DNA from: Voacanga thouarsii
Taxonomy: Eukaryota > Streptophyta > Magnoliopsida > Gentianales > Apocynaceae
Length of the DNA stretch: 64,000 nt
Reading direction: 5' to 3'
NCBI GenBank assembly: GCA_026120185.1
Contig: JANUWF010001184.1
Location: 620,001 to 684,000, forward strand
Shown here: positions 33,400 to 45,180 of the stretch, piece by piece
How positions within the stretch are numbered: position 1 is the first letter of the stretch
Layout of the letters: every line of letters starts with the position of its first letter
Program-made: the position numbers and the translations under genes
Notes under the pieces: generated by a model
Database searches by the model: none
Told to the model about the DNA's origin: nothing
What the model saw: only the letters and a program-made list of their open reading frames with translations

Positions 33400-34312
33400 A
33401 ATAGATTTTGTTTGTCATAAATTCAATTATTGCTCATTGTAAATATTTAATATTATAATTAATTTTAATGTTAAAATAAATATTTAATTAATTCCCATAA
33501 CTTTTAAATGTGTCCCTACTTCTATGCATTTCAAAATTTTACGTTGCATAATTTTCGACACTTATTATGTAAGTGTGCCTAATTTTATGACACTTATATT
33601 TGCTAGTGTCACCTAATTTACTAATATTTATTATATAAATTTTTTTCCGATGACATGTTTTGTATTAGCATCTCCAAATTAGCAACCAAAGATTACACTT
33701 GAGTCCCCTTTTTTGCTATACTATGATTCTATAGTGTCCCAAATTTGGCGACACTTTTTTTATATAAATGTCCTTAAAATGACGATACGTAATTATGACT
33801 CTATCCCTTTTTTAGTGAGAAAATAATCCCTAACATCCCAAAAAAATATCCCTAAGTTACGACGTATAAGTATGATTGTGTCCCTTTTTCACAACATTAA
33901 TTTTTTCGTAGTGTCCCAGAATTTAGCATCATTTTTTTTTTCAATATTTCTCAAAATTTACGATTACTATTGTGACAAATGATTCCAGTAGGCATTCTGT
34001 AATCTCATTAGCAAGGTGGCTAAACATATTTACAAATTTAATCTTGTGCAAAAATCCTATGCAGAATCCTCGAAACAAAATAGAACACAACAGAATAGAA
34101 AGAAGAATAAAAAATTGTTGTAAAGGAAGCATCTTTTCCCCCTGTATTTGTGTTAAAAATTTATTGTAAAGGAAGAACAAGGCTTTGCATAAAGTACCAG
34201 TTCCAAAGGTTAATAATCTAAAGATAAAATAAATCCACTTTGACAAATTAAAACCACATTTGCTCTTACTAAGAGTAAGATAAGAAACCCAAAAGAAGCA
34301 AACAACAAAAGC
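33400..34312. other. CACTA interior with dispersed GTGTCCC-type palindromes
   Basis: No gene is visible here. Between about 33490 and 33960 short palindromes such as ACACTTA/TAAGTGT recur among GTGTCCC motifs. The style resembles, in inverse orientation, the right end of the second CACTA at 49730-50474, so this may be a nested or chimeric subterminal region. I could not find a convincing terminus inside it. Confidence 0.45.
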
Positions 34313-34446
34313 TTAGTCAAAGTCCTCAATCAAAGGGGCAGCACTGCTACTACTGATAGGAGCAAAACCATCATTATCTATGGCACCATCCATGTCACCA
34401 CCAGCACCCTTGTACATCTTTGCAATTATGGGGTTGAAATTATGGT
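34313..34446 (-). pseudogene. HSP70 C-terminal fragment
   Basis: The minus-strand reading NPIIAKMYKGAGGDMDGAID, ending in a short Ser-rich linker and LIEDFD before TAA (34315-34313), corresponds to the last 40 or so residues of cytosolic HSP70. Canonical proteins end in EEVD; here the tail is changed. Nucleotide-binding and substrate-binding domains are absent. It follows the villin fragment where the villin headpiece end should be, so two unrelated genes are juxtaposed. Confidence 0.8.
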
Positions 34447-34712
34447 AATCATGTTTTCATTTTATATTTCATGTCTTACAAGAAGAAATAGAAATTCAGT
34501 TCAACTTAGCAACTCAAAAATTTGTCCAAAATAACTTCTTAACGTACAGAATAGTCTTTTGCTTCAAATACTATGTTATTATTTACAAGTCAAATTTCAT
34601 CACATAGTTTGTTGTATAGGAATACTTCACATACTAGTAATGCAGGAAAAGAGAAATTTGGTAAATCAGTTATTCTATCAATAAAAGTGATAGGATAATG
34701 AATCAACCAACC

Positions 34713-37497
34713 TCTCTCCTTTTGAGGTCGATGCCAGTAACAGGGTTCTCTGATTTAGCCTTGAGCTGTTCATAACTAAATATGGTTTAGGTACTTTCAC
34801 CACCATTCTCATCCTGCTCTGGCTTTGTTTCTGGTTCTAGCTATGGCTTTAGTTCTGAAGCCTCTCTATTGGTCTGATCTGCCTTAGTATCTTGGACTTC
34901 TGAAGCTTCTTTAGAACCTTCAGCCTCTATAGGAGCATTTTCATTTTTGGATTCTCCTACAAGCAGGGGTAAAATATATCATATGCTTAAAAACTCTTAC
35001 ATCCTAGGCAATGACAAAATGGATGGTGCTTTAAGCACAACAAGAAAACATATGCCATCTCACTCTTTCAGAGGTTCAAGTAGCAAATGCCTCATCATTG
35101 GCAACCCTTTGCAAGATAACGTCACAAACTTACCAAATGACCTACATACTATGGATAGATAGATAGGTTCAATATATGTAGTTTTCAATGTGCTCTTTTC
35201 TAGGAAAAGAGTATAATATTTGTGGCAGATGGTCTTACAGTTTCCATTATTACTGTAGCAACTCTTTGTTATCCCTGACCTGGTCCAACTGACCTTGTTG
35301 CAGAAGAAGCTTTTAGAGTAGGAGTTGAATTAAATGCAGAATTTAAGGCAGTTAAGACTGAAGCTCTTTAAGTTGGTCCTCCCTGATTTGTTCCATTGGT
35401 CCTATCCTGGTTATAAGAAAATCAAAATGAACAAAGAGACATAAATAAGAGGTACAAGCAAAAAATGAAATTTCCTAGAACTTATTTCCCTTAACTAGGG
35501 AAATAACATAAATTTTATGTAAAACAATCACATCTTGTTTTTCAAAATCACACACTTCTAACCCATAACAATCAGGATGGGTAACAAAATGCAGCAAGAG
35601 AGAGATAAACTATAAGCTAGTTCATTTACATCCAATATAATTCTGTACAACTGTTAGATATAGATGCTACCTGCTAGATATTACTTCCCAATAAACAACC
35701 AAAAAGATAGAGGAATACAGGGACTGTGGTGAAGGAAAAGATCTTGGGAATAAGAAGTCAAGTATGAATTCCAACATTGAATGGATAGACTAGCATATAA
35801 CCAAGGATGATGAAATAACAAGGGCTAAAACTCTAAGCCTGTAAAAGAAACAGGCCTAAGCAACTATTTATAAAGATTCAAGATAAGGACAGCAAAGTGC
35901 TAGGGGGTGGCAATGCAGGTCCTTTTTGAGAACGTAGTGTATATTTCATAGATAAGGCACCAAGGGATTGCAGCCCATGGTGTGAAAGGCCATTATTTCC
36001 ATACAGCAGTATACTTCCTACAAAAAAGCTCAACATAGGACGTGTTCATAAATGTAACACAAATCAGGCCATTCAATCCTAAAAGGAATAAACATCAGAT
36101 GTATAAGTATGCCAAAGGAAAGGATGAAGTCAGCACATTAAACGCCATTAATAAATAACTTATAAAATGAAAATAATGGCAGGCTGCCTCTCAATGGTCC
36201 TAAAGTAAGAAATAAAAGAATAATGTAATAGACCAAGACAGGGAAATGGATTTCCGAAAATACAAAACATATGGAAGTATCTTATATAAATTCTCAGTAA
36301 GAATTTACCTCTGTAGCATGAACAGTCCCAAATAATAGCATTACCTTCTTTAGAATGAGTTTCCATGTGCCTGTTACATGAAAAATCAAATGTTGTAACA
36401 TGATAATAAAAAAAATTGACTTTCATACAATGGGTGAGAAGGAAAATGTTCACCAATATGGCAAACACAAGTAAAACAAGACCACGTAGCAATGCTGTGA
36501 AAGTTACTTCCCAAATTGAGCATGTTGGCTTGAGTTCTATCAACACATACGCATCTCATCAAAGTCTAGCCAAATCTTTTGTTTAGTATACACCACACAA
36601 TATTTCACACCATTTATAAAATAAAAAAAAATCCAAGTTCTCTCCAGGCTATCAACAGTTTTTAAACTATTTTTCAATAAGGAATAGACTAATTGTACTA
36701 AGAAAGAAATATAGGTGCAGAATTTAAAAGGAGATTTATTTTGGAAAATACCATAGCTTTTGTTGGATCCCATGAAAAATATGGTGTGAAGAAGCAAGGC
36801 TCATTTTCTTCTGCCACTTTGTACAGTGAGACCTTTGGAGACAGCCCCTCCAAAGATGTAGCCAGTTGTACATATTTTTGTAATAAATTTTAGAGGTTAA
36901 TGAAGAAGAAAAATACAAGATTACTTGTAGAAATTAACAAATGCCAGTGGCAAATCAAGCAATAACTAGCTAAAGAATTGACTAAAACAACAAACAAAAG
37001 CTACATGTCCAATTTCAAACGCATTTTGCTTTTCCTTGAAGTCTACTGACTGACCAACCTAGGTAAGACTTCAGCATGTGTGTCAAGAATCAAGATATCT
37101 TCAATCAACAGATCGTCTTGTGAGAAGTTGTAGATTTCTTCAACCTACATAGATCATCCTCATTAGATACAGCTATATGCTCAAACTTGCAATCAGCTTT
37201 AAGTTTGAGAACATACCTCAAATTTTCCTGAAAAATAACACGCAATGGAAAATGAATAAAAAACAGTTTTGAGGTTTCAAAATCGAAAAAAAAAATCCAT
37301 ATTAAAACATGAGGAACAACAATCATAGGAAGAAAATTGTTACCTTTGTTAAATGAGAATGAGAACAAGTGCGGATCCCTGAACACCTCCGGAGCTACTT
37401 TCTTGCTTGTATAATTTTGCTTACCTCCAAAAGTAAACTAGAAAGTTGAACTCTCAGTTCCTTTTTAACTATGCTTCAGAGTAACTCCCGGCTAAAA
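34713..37497 (-). pseudogene. Villin-like actin-binding protein, multi-exon fragment
   Basis: Colinear minus-strand exons are recognisable: about 37497-37344 (GGKQNYTSKKVAPEVFRDPH), 37144-37040 ([20 protein letters not shown]), about 36890-36755 (SLEGLSPKVSLYKV, EPCFFTPYFSWDPTK), about 36375-36309 (KKVMLLFGTVHATE), about 35412-35241 (the Ala/Ser-rich linker) and 34957-34713 (acidic linker, then FSYEQLKAKSENPVTGID, the start of the villin headpiece). GT-AG borders survive at several introns. Stops and one-base shifts occur in most exons. The gelsolin repeats 1-4 and the end of the headpiece are missing. Villins bundle and cap actin in the cytoplasm. This copy cannot encode one. Confidence 0.85.
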
Positions 37498-39880
37498 GTG
37501 TATAGAAATGAATCTCAATTTTGTTAGTTATAACTAAGAGAAATTCAATGATATTCTTATTCATCACAGAAAATAATCAAATATATAACCTGTATGCTAT
37601 AAAAAATCATTAACATAAACATGTGAACGTGTTAAAATCTGCTTGTCTTTCTGATAAGTAACTTAAAAACTTAAAAAACGGAATTGCACCACAAAGTGTA
37701 GCATCTGTTTTGAACAAACACAGTTTTTTGTTATGTAGACAACTTTGTTATCTTCTTAAACAAAATGAAAGCTACCTAAAAATTCTACAAAGGAGTTAGA
37801 ACTCGTGAGATAGTTCTCATGACATTATTATAGCTACTTAATGCAAACTTCTTGAAAGTCTCAAATCTAATCATGTCAAGGAAGAAAGAGAGAAAAAAAA
37901 AAGAGCCTCAAATCTAAGGATTATACATCTACTTCTCTTCACCTTGTTACTTCATTTCTTCCTCGACTACTATGTTTATCTACTAGCTAGCTGGTTTTGC
38001 AACTTCCATAAATCATAGATGTAGCCTCTGCAAACCGAGGCTACACTAAGGATTGTTCAAGTTGCTTGGCCCTCTACATATTCTATTCAATATTTAACTC
38101 TTTATTCTATCACTTTGGTACAAAAAGCTACCAGCTTATGATCTTATCATAAGTATATTGATAGATTTTATTGCTATTGTGCTTGAACTCTCCATCCCAG
38201 TTTGCTAGATTAGTACAGCAACAGATACAGGAAGCATAAAAGTTAAACTTTCAAAAGAGAAATTGCAATAGACTCCATCTTCAATCACCTATTTGGTTGC
38301 TTTTGTAATAGGGTTAAGGACATTTATTTGGTTGCTTTTGTAATATGGTTAAGGACATTTATTTAAAGCATCTCTAGTGCTCAGGGTTTTGAAGTTTTGC
38401 CTATATTAGTTTAGGATCTTGAGTCCTACCCTAAAATTTTCTACGGCTTTGTTTTCCAAGAGCAAAAATTAGTATTAGCAATTGTATAATAAAGCCATAG
38501 TTTTGGCAACATGTAAATGGAATCAAGAACTTCCCCATATGTATCAAAATGCAGATTAAACAAATTAGAGCAAAAAAAAAAAAAAGTTAAACCAATAATT
38601 GATACTCACCTCCCTAAACTAACTTCAAAAAAAAAAAATTGTAGCAATAGTAAAAACCCTCTGCAATAGAGAAGAAATTCACAGCAATTTTGAAACATTT
38701 CTATAATGCTGAAGAAAAGTGGCTAAGAAGCTAAGGAAGCATCCCCAAAAAAGAAGATTGAAACAAAAGTTTAAGTTTTAGGCTCGAATTTGGGAGATTA
38801 AAATGCAGAAATTATATGAATTTTCTCACTAAATATAGAAATTATATGAATTTTCTCTATAATTGGAAATGCCATTCTCACAACTTATTAGAACCCATCA
38901 AACATAAAAAAGCCCTACTCATATCCCCTGCAATTTACCTAACCTAACCAATCCTGAAATCAGCCAGACATGGAAGAAAATAAAACATTCTCAAATCAGA
39001 ATTTTTTTTCCATACCTCTTAGGAAGAAGAATGTTTAGCTATACCTAACCTTTCTACCAAGAGAAACAAAACAAAAATGAAAAATCTAACTTTACTCTAA
39101 CTCTCATAACTGCAAAGCTAAAAATGCTACTGCCATCTGCCACCCAGGATTCAATTTTTTTATTCAAAACCAACAACAAGTGGCATAAATTTTGTTCATA
39201 TAAAAAACAAACAAAAATAAAAATCACAAAATCCCAACCTCAATTTCATAATACAACATTAAAGCGAAGCAAAAATAGAAATTAAATCGGAGAGAAGGGA
39301 TGAAAAACTTACTTAGCTAATGGAGAAGGAAAATGGTAGCCACTATTACTATTCTCCGCAAGAAGAAATCAAGAGTAGGTGTGTCTTCTGAGGAAACAGA
39401 GTAGAGGTGAGGCGCTCGAGATAAAAAATTGCAGTATAGACGAAGCTAAATTAAGGGAGAGGGAAGGGAGAGATTGGAGGAAGAAAATGATAATCCATGA
39501 AAGGGAATGGTGAAGTTGGGAAACAGAAAGGAATGTAGACAAAATTTGGTGCAAAAAAATTTGGGGAAAAAATTTTGGCGTCTCTTTAATTAGCACCTTT
39601 AGCTTTTCATATTTTTTTTCTTTTAAATTAATAAAATTAGATTTGAGAACTTAACTTTTCTTTTATTTTCTTCTTCTAAATAAAATTATACTTTAGATTT
39701 TTTACGAGAAAATTATACTTGAGTTATGAATATATTATATCATATAATAAATAATATATTTATTGTCACACTTAATTTTAGATTATTTCAAAAGTATAAT
39801 ATTTAGTTATATTTGTAATATGTGAAAAGTAAATATCATAATAATTGTTTATATTAACATTTAAAAATATGTCATTAAAA
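37498..39880. other. CACTA interior without recognisable exons
   Basis: This is AT-rich sequence with no clear coding frame. A perfect-looking 35-bp tandem duplication lies at 38291-38325 and 38326-38360. Around 39300-39600 the minus strand is CT-rich and resembles a plant 5' leader, possibly the leader or first intron of a captured gene. Nothing identifies which. Confidence 0.45.
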
Positions 39881-40529
39881 GTTTGTTACGAAAACCATTT
39901 TTTGTTGCAATGTGGCTAGTTCTTAGTTCTTTTTAGTTTTTTTTTTTTTTTTGGTTTATTTACTCATTGAATTGAGCACCTTTTTTTAATACAATTGTTG
40001 GGTATTTCACAGCATCTTTGTATATGTGTAAACATTTCGTAAAAAATATTTTTAAAAAATAATAATTTTTTACATTTTATAAGTGCAAAAATTTTTTTGA
40101 AACCTTTTTAATATATATTGTTATGGTACTCTGTTTTTTCCCACAAATAAATGGATAATTGCAGGACTTAATTAATATTTATTTTTAAATTATTAAGTTA
40201 ATAAACATTATTAATTTTAAATTCTCTTAACGTTTATTTTTAAAAGTGCTTTAAATTAAATTATGAATATCAACATTCAAAATTATAATCCCCACCATTT
40301 CTTCATTGTAAAAGGTTATCATTTTGGTTGTAAATAAAGATGGTTCATGCAACCACATACTTCGGTTGCAGTTAATTAATTTTCATTGCATGATATTAAA
40401 GGTTCGTGATATTTGCAATGGATATTTTTTTTGACGTAATTGAGTGCTCATTTGCAACCAAAATTCATCTTACGTAAATAATATAGTTGTGAAAATCCCT
40501 TTTTCTTGTAGTGTATGATTATGATTATG

Positions 40530-40541
40530 ATTATTATTATG

Positions 40542-40607
<66 letters not shown>

Positions 40608-40669
40608 TGGCAATGTTTCCCTCTAAAACATTATGTATAAATAATTCCCTCCCAAATGATCTTGTCTAA

Positions 40670-40747
<78 letters not shown>

Positions 40748-40839
40748 TTGTTTTTATTATTATTATTTGGCAAAATTTGTGTTTCCCTCTAAAACATTAT
40801 ATATAACTAATTCCCTCCTAAATGATCTTCTCTAAATAT
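40530..40839 (+). repeat. ATT microsatellites and minisatellite units 2 and 3
   Basis: Long ATT runs (about 40530-40605 and 40670-40750) alternate with two copies of the unit seen at 32976. Each has CCCTCTAAAACATTAT and TCCCTCC(C/T)AAATGATCTT. The array was split by the CACTA insertion. Confidence 0.88.
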
Positions 40840-41667
40840 ATGAAAATATATTTTCAAAATTTTTAACTCTTAAAAGATAAAATAAAAAAATTTTCCTACT
40901 AAAACTGAGAGTTTCCCACTACACTTCCTATTCTGTTGTATTCATATCTCTCCCTCCCTTCTCCTACAAAAAACCTTGCATAACCCACTGCATATTTGCC
41001 AGCATCACCCCATCATTGGAAGCTCAAAAAAGGTACAATTTTTTGGAATAAAATACATCAGTGTTTGAAGAAAGTTTTAGCTTTTTCTAGAACAAAATAC
41101 ATTAGTGTTCTTTAATGGATCTGTTCAACAGTTTGATTGTCTTTAATGGTTGTTCTTACGTTCTGTTGCAAATTTGCACTATTGTTTTTTATTTCGACTT
41201 TCTTCTATGCTTGGATTAGTCGACCTTCTTTTCACTCTGGGGCTTTTGCATTCAGCTAGTGAAAATAATTTAACATCATGTGTTTGTTCATATGAAAAAC
41301 TACAAACATTGAAATTGAGTGATGATATGGTGTGTGTAGCAATTACTTTCTTCTTCCCATGTGTGGGTAGGTGCTGGAAATTTCTTGGGCACAATATAAG
41401 AGTGTATGGTCTGTCTAGCTGGGCTGTTTTCAACATCTTTCATTGTGCAAAGCTCTGGTAAAATATTTTTTCAGATTTTCTTATGCAGAAAATAATTTAC
41501 AGATTAGGAGCACTTTTCTTTTGAACCATTCAAGAGTGTCATGTAACTACTAATGCACAACTTGATACCCTTTATTACCCACATATACATTTACTCCCAT
41601 TAACGCCAAAATGTTAAAATGGCTTCATTAAATAAAATATTACGGGTGGAAATAATTTCTTGGGCAC
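40840..41667 (+). other. Non-coding stretch between minisatellite and Athila-like solo LTR
   Basis: A CT-rich stretch near 40930-40975 and a duplicated ACAAAATACAT(C/T)AGTGTT phrase (41046, 41092) are visible. Overlapping frames on both strands (41150-41461 plus, 41179-41436 minus) have no recognisable domain and look like chance. It may be part of the leader of the second CACTA. Confidence 0.4.
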
Positions 41668-43064
41668 TGATAAGGGCTAAAATATCACTATTTTCTTATT
41701 TCTTTGAAGTTAAATTGAGATAATTTTGATATAACTAGGCATATTCTTTCTTATTTTATATTTTTGTTGTAAAAATTTTTTTTGACAAATTTGTGTAGAT
41801 TTGAGTTAATTTCGAGTAAAATTTGAGAATTTCCAGACCACACTTAGCACCAGGCCTAGTAAGGGGACCAGGCGTTAGGTCCAATCTACCCAAACAATGA
41901 ACAACAGAGCAATTTTAGGAGGAAAACAGAACACACCTGTGGGTCGAAGGGACCCGGCGCCAGGTCCACTCTAGAGTAAGAAAATTTTGTACACGAATTT
42001 AGGAATTTTTCAATGATTTTAGTATTTTTCAAATCCTACTCGGCCAAGACTTTTCAAGTAATGAATTTGGCATCAAAGAAGCCTATAAAACCAAGAAAAA
42101 ACATAAGAGATTGAGGGTGAATTCAAGATAAAAAATTCCAATCAGTCAAAGAAGGAGAGATTCACCATTCAAGAAGGGTTGTTCAAGAAAGTTTTCAAAT
42201 GAAAAGAATGAAACTTGTCTATGACTACTTTCTTTTACCTTTGTTTTCTTGTTCTTAGACAATGATATATTCAATGTTTTATTTGTAATTTGACATTATT
42301 TTGGGATTCATGGTTTTGTGTTAATTTAGTTATTTGATCAATTCTTTATCATCTTTGGTATTTGATTACTTGTTATCATTGGTTATTGATGCAAGTTCTT
42401 CTAATTGACTTAGGAAACGATGTTAGGAGTTCCTTGCATTGATTTCATATTTGTCAAATCTTAATGGACTTGGGAAATGATGTTAAGATTAAATGACTAA
42501 AGTGATCAACGATTAGTTTATTTAACCTCGAGCAAAGGGTTATTAGATAATTTCATATTTATGAGAAATTGAGTTTAATACATGTTTTGGTTATGTTGGT
42601 TTGATTGAAAATTTTTCTAATTTAATCAAAAGATAGTGATTCCATGGATTGGGAAAGAAATGGAGTCTATCTAAGTAGATTCATAACTTGAGAAACGATT
42701 AAATTTTACTTTATATTCCTTCATGATGCCAAGATGATAATTATTTGAGATAATTGCTAGATGATTTATTATCATGTGTTCTAGGATAATTGTCTAAATT
42801 ACATATTCGTACATCCTTGAGTTGTATATATTTCTTTATTTTTTTTTATTTTTCATTACTTTATTAGGTTGGTTAAATAATGAATGAAAAGTTATTAGTA
42901 TATACTTGTTCCTTTGAGAATCGATACTCGTTAATTCCCTATATTATGCTTGCGATGAGTATACTTACTCGTATGTATATTTTGGAATTAATTTTTTAAT
43001 TAAAACTTGACTAAGTGATGGATTTAAAATTATTAATTTTTATACATTCAAAATTTATGCATCA
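41668..43064 (+). repeat. Solo LTR of the Athila-like type
   Basis: This 1397-bp unit from TGATAAGGGC to TATGCATCA matches the three-part LTR at 12776-32134 in order: GC-rich module with GGCGCCAGG near 41955, TATA box at 42084, repeated GGGAAATGATGTTA-type phrases and the terminal stretch. No primer site or coding region adjoins. Flanks GGCAC (41663) and AGCAA (43065) agree at 3 of 5 bases, a weak, aged duplication at best. Confidence 0.75.
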
Positions 43065-43925
43065 AGCAAAAAAGTCTAAACCATTGAAGGATTTTGCCCT
43101 TATACATATGCATACGGAGTTGGTATTTCTGCAGCTTTGCTTGAATCGTGATGGCGACTCAGAATATTTGTCAAAACTTGTGAAGAAGAGACATGGTCTG
43201 CACAAACATGGTATAGTCCTTTGCTTTTCTCACATAAGGATGGGCTTTGGCTTGATTTTTCAATTAAAAGGCTAGAAGTATATTTCAAGGGCTCCAGTAT
43301 TAGAATTTGCATTATGTAACCTCAGTGTTTTTAGATGCTGGACAATGCTAGCATTATCACTAGAAATTATTTATTTACAGTGTTTTGTGTTTTATTTGAA
43401 TATTCTAAAATTTTATGGTCTCATGATTTTCTTGTGGATGCTGAATCTTAAGGTTGGGATGAAATTGTTATATGTATGTTGCAGCTGAGATAATTTATAT
43501 GTTAATATTAGAGATAAAAGTGGAGAAAAATGGGAAAAGGTTGGAATGTATGTTTCAACTGCAATATTGTATGTTTCAACTTCAATTTGTTGAGGTCCCC
43601 TAACGAAAAGGGAAAATCTGAATCCTTTCCTTTGTGCTTTCAATGGAAGTTCATCCCTTGATATTATAAATTTGGCATGAAAGTGGTGTTGTAGCGCGTT
43701 AAAATTTGCATTTACTGAACTTTTTATATAAGAGCTTAAACAGAAAATCAGCAAGCAGCATAACTATTCGACAAATAAATCTTGAGCTTTGCTCATGAAA
43801 AACTTAAATAAACAGTGAATTTAACTGCTTGTGTACTTTACTGTTGGAAGGGCCAGTTTATTCTATGTGGCTGCCAATCATAATTTCTATTAAGAATTAA
43901 CTGTTGACTATTTTATTAGGTTTTT
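43065..43925 (+). other. Unassigned stretch upstream of the Transposase_24-like exons
   Basis: The open frame 43015-43275 begins inside the solo LTR and shows no domain. A small duplication TGTATGTTTCAACT(G/T)CAAT lies near 43545-43585. It could be intron or leader of the second CACTA. Confidence 0.35.
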
Positions 43926-44815
43926 TATATGGGAAGAAAGCATTTAAGAGATTATAACAACAACAATCAAGGCGAATTTGCACCAGAAGCAATTCAAATG
44001 AACGCTACAAATTTTGATAGTGAGACTCAACCACCTAGTGAATACCAATTCACTGACACCTAAGCACAAGAAGAAGACTCAGGCAGTGAAGTTTATGATG
44101 ATGTAGAAATAAAGGGTACGACATTATATAGTTTTTGAAATATTACTTTTATAATGTTATATATAACTAATTATGTTACAGATGAGTAAGGGAATGTATG
44201 GAAAAAATGAGGTATACGTCCAAAAGATGTGTGGACATTGCCCAATAATGAGTGGATTATAGTTCACTTCAATAAGCTAGGTCAACCAATTAAAAGAGGA
44301 GGTGGAATCTTAGGTGCCTGGTTGGGAACTGTGGCAAAGAAAAATGAGTTTTGTTCAATTGAATAGATGGATTAGAGGAAAATGCCTAACAATAATAAAG
44401 AGAACTTGATAATTTTGACAAAGGTAAACAAACTTGATCTTCTTTTATTTTGTAAATTTAAATTTTCTCTATTTTTTAATACCCTTTTTTAAAAATTTTT
44501 TTACAATCTTATAGAGATATTTTGAGATTCCTAATGATTTTGAAGTTCAAAAATGGGTGCTTCAATCAATTGGTCGAAAGTGGAAGGATTACAAATTCGA
44601 TTTAAAATTAATGTAAGTATTTTTTTCCAGATAAGACTTAAGAAGAAATATTCAATTCAGTACTAGTTGGAATCTTTCCAAATCAATGGAAAACACTTGT
44701 GCAATATTGGTTTTCAGAGAAAGCGAAGGTAAAATTTTTTTTCCCTTCAATGCTCAAATTTTTTGACTTTTTATACTATGTTAAATGTGTTTTTAACTTT
44801 TATCATAGTTTGCAT

Positions 44816-44864
<49 letters not shown>

Positions 44865-45180
44865 CTTTTATTTTGGTCAAAATCTTTCTGAAAAGGGAAA
44901 AGCAACACGAGCTCATAACAAAACTCTTCATACTAGTAGTTCAAAGAGTTTTGCAAGAGGAAGGAATGAATATATGAGTTTTGATTGAAGTGTAGTATCG
45001 TTACTTTTTTCTATACTTTATTTTTTCTTTCACTTTCTTAGCATTAAATTGGTTAATATATTTTCAAAATAGGAGATGACCCATAGAAAAAAAATCAGGT
45101 CAGATTGAATTCTTCAAAATGACTCATATGAGAAAGGATGGGAATATTATCAATGAGCAAATCCAAGAAGTTGTGGTAAT
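43926..45180 (+). pseudogene. CACTA Transposase_24-type gene, 5' part
   Basis: The order of blocks matches the plant Ptta/En/Spm protein family (Transposase_24): KDVWTLPNNEWIIVHFNKLG and QPIKRGGGILGAWLGTVAKK (about 44220-44345), RYFEIPNDFEVQKWVLQSIG and RKWKDYKFDLKLM (about 44515-44612), FPNQWKTLVQYWFSEKAK (about 44665-44728) and KMTHMRKDGNIINEQIQEVV (about 45115-45175). Intron-like gaps with GT/AG borders separate them. Several stops (for example TAG at 44366) and an (AT)n run at 44818-44862 break the gene. It is an accessory CACTA protein rather than the catalytic transposase, which is not seen. The reading is interrupted at 45180 by an LTR. Confidence 0.78.

Larger units (their letters stand above)
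33112..40513. mobile_element. CACTA (En/Spm-type) element carrying host gene fragments
   Basis: The left end reads CACTATAAGAAAA and the right end, reverse-complemented, CACTACAAGAAAA. Homology continues a further 20 bp with both arms reaching CACAAC. Flanks TTT and TAT agree at 2 of 3 bases for the expected 3-bp duplication. Subterminal regions on both sides are loaded with TTGCAAC/GTTGCAA motifs (33170-33400, 39900-40470), the usual subterminal repeats of CACTA elements. No transposase is visible. The cargo on the minus strand is a multi-exon villin fragment and an HSP70 C-terminus. The element is non-autonomous and best described as Pack-CACTA-like. Confidence 0.8.

Noticed and set aside
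41150..41461. Hydrophobic 103-codon frame as a membrane protein
   Set aside because: It overlaps an equally long antisense frame, has no domain and lies in non-coding-looking sequence.
41663..43069. Clean target-site duplication around the Athila-like solo LTR
   Set aside because: Flanks GGCAC and AGCAA agree at only 3 of 5 bases; the LTR call rests on homology, not on the duplication.
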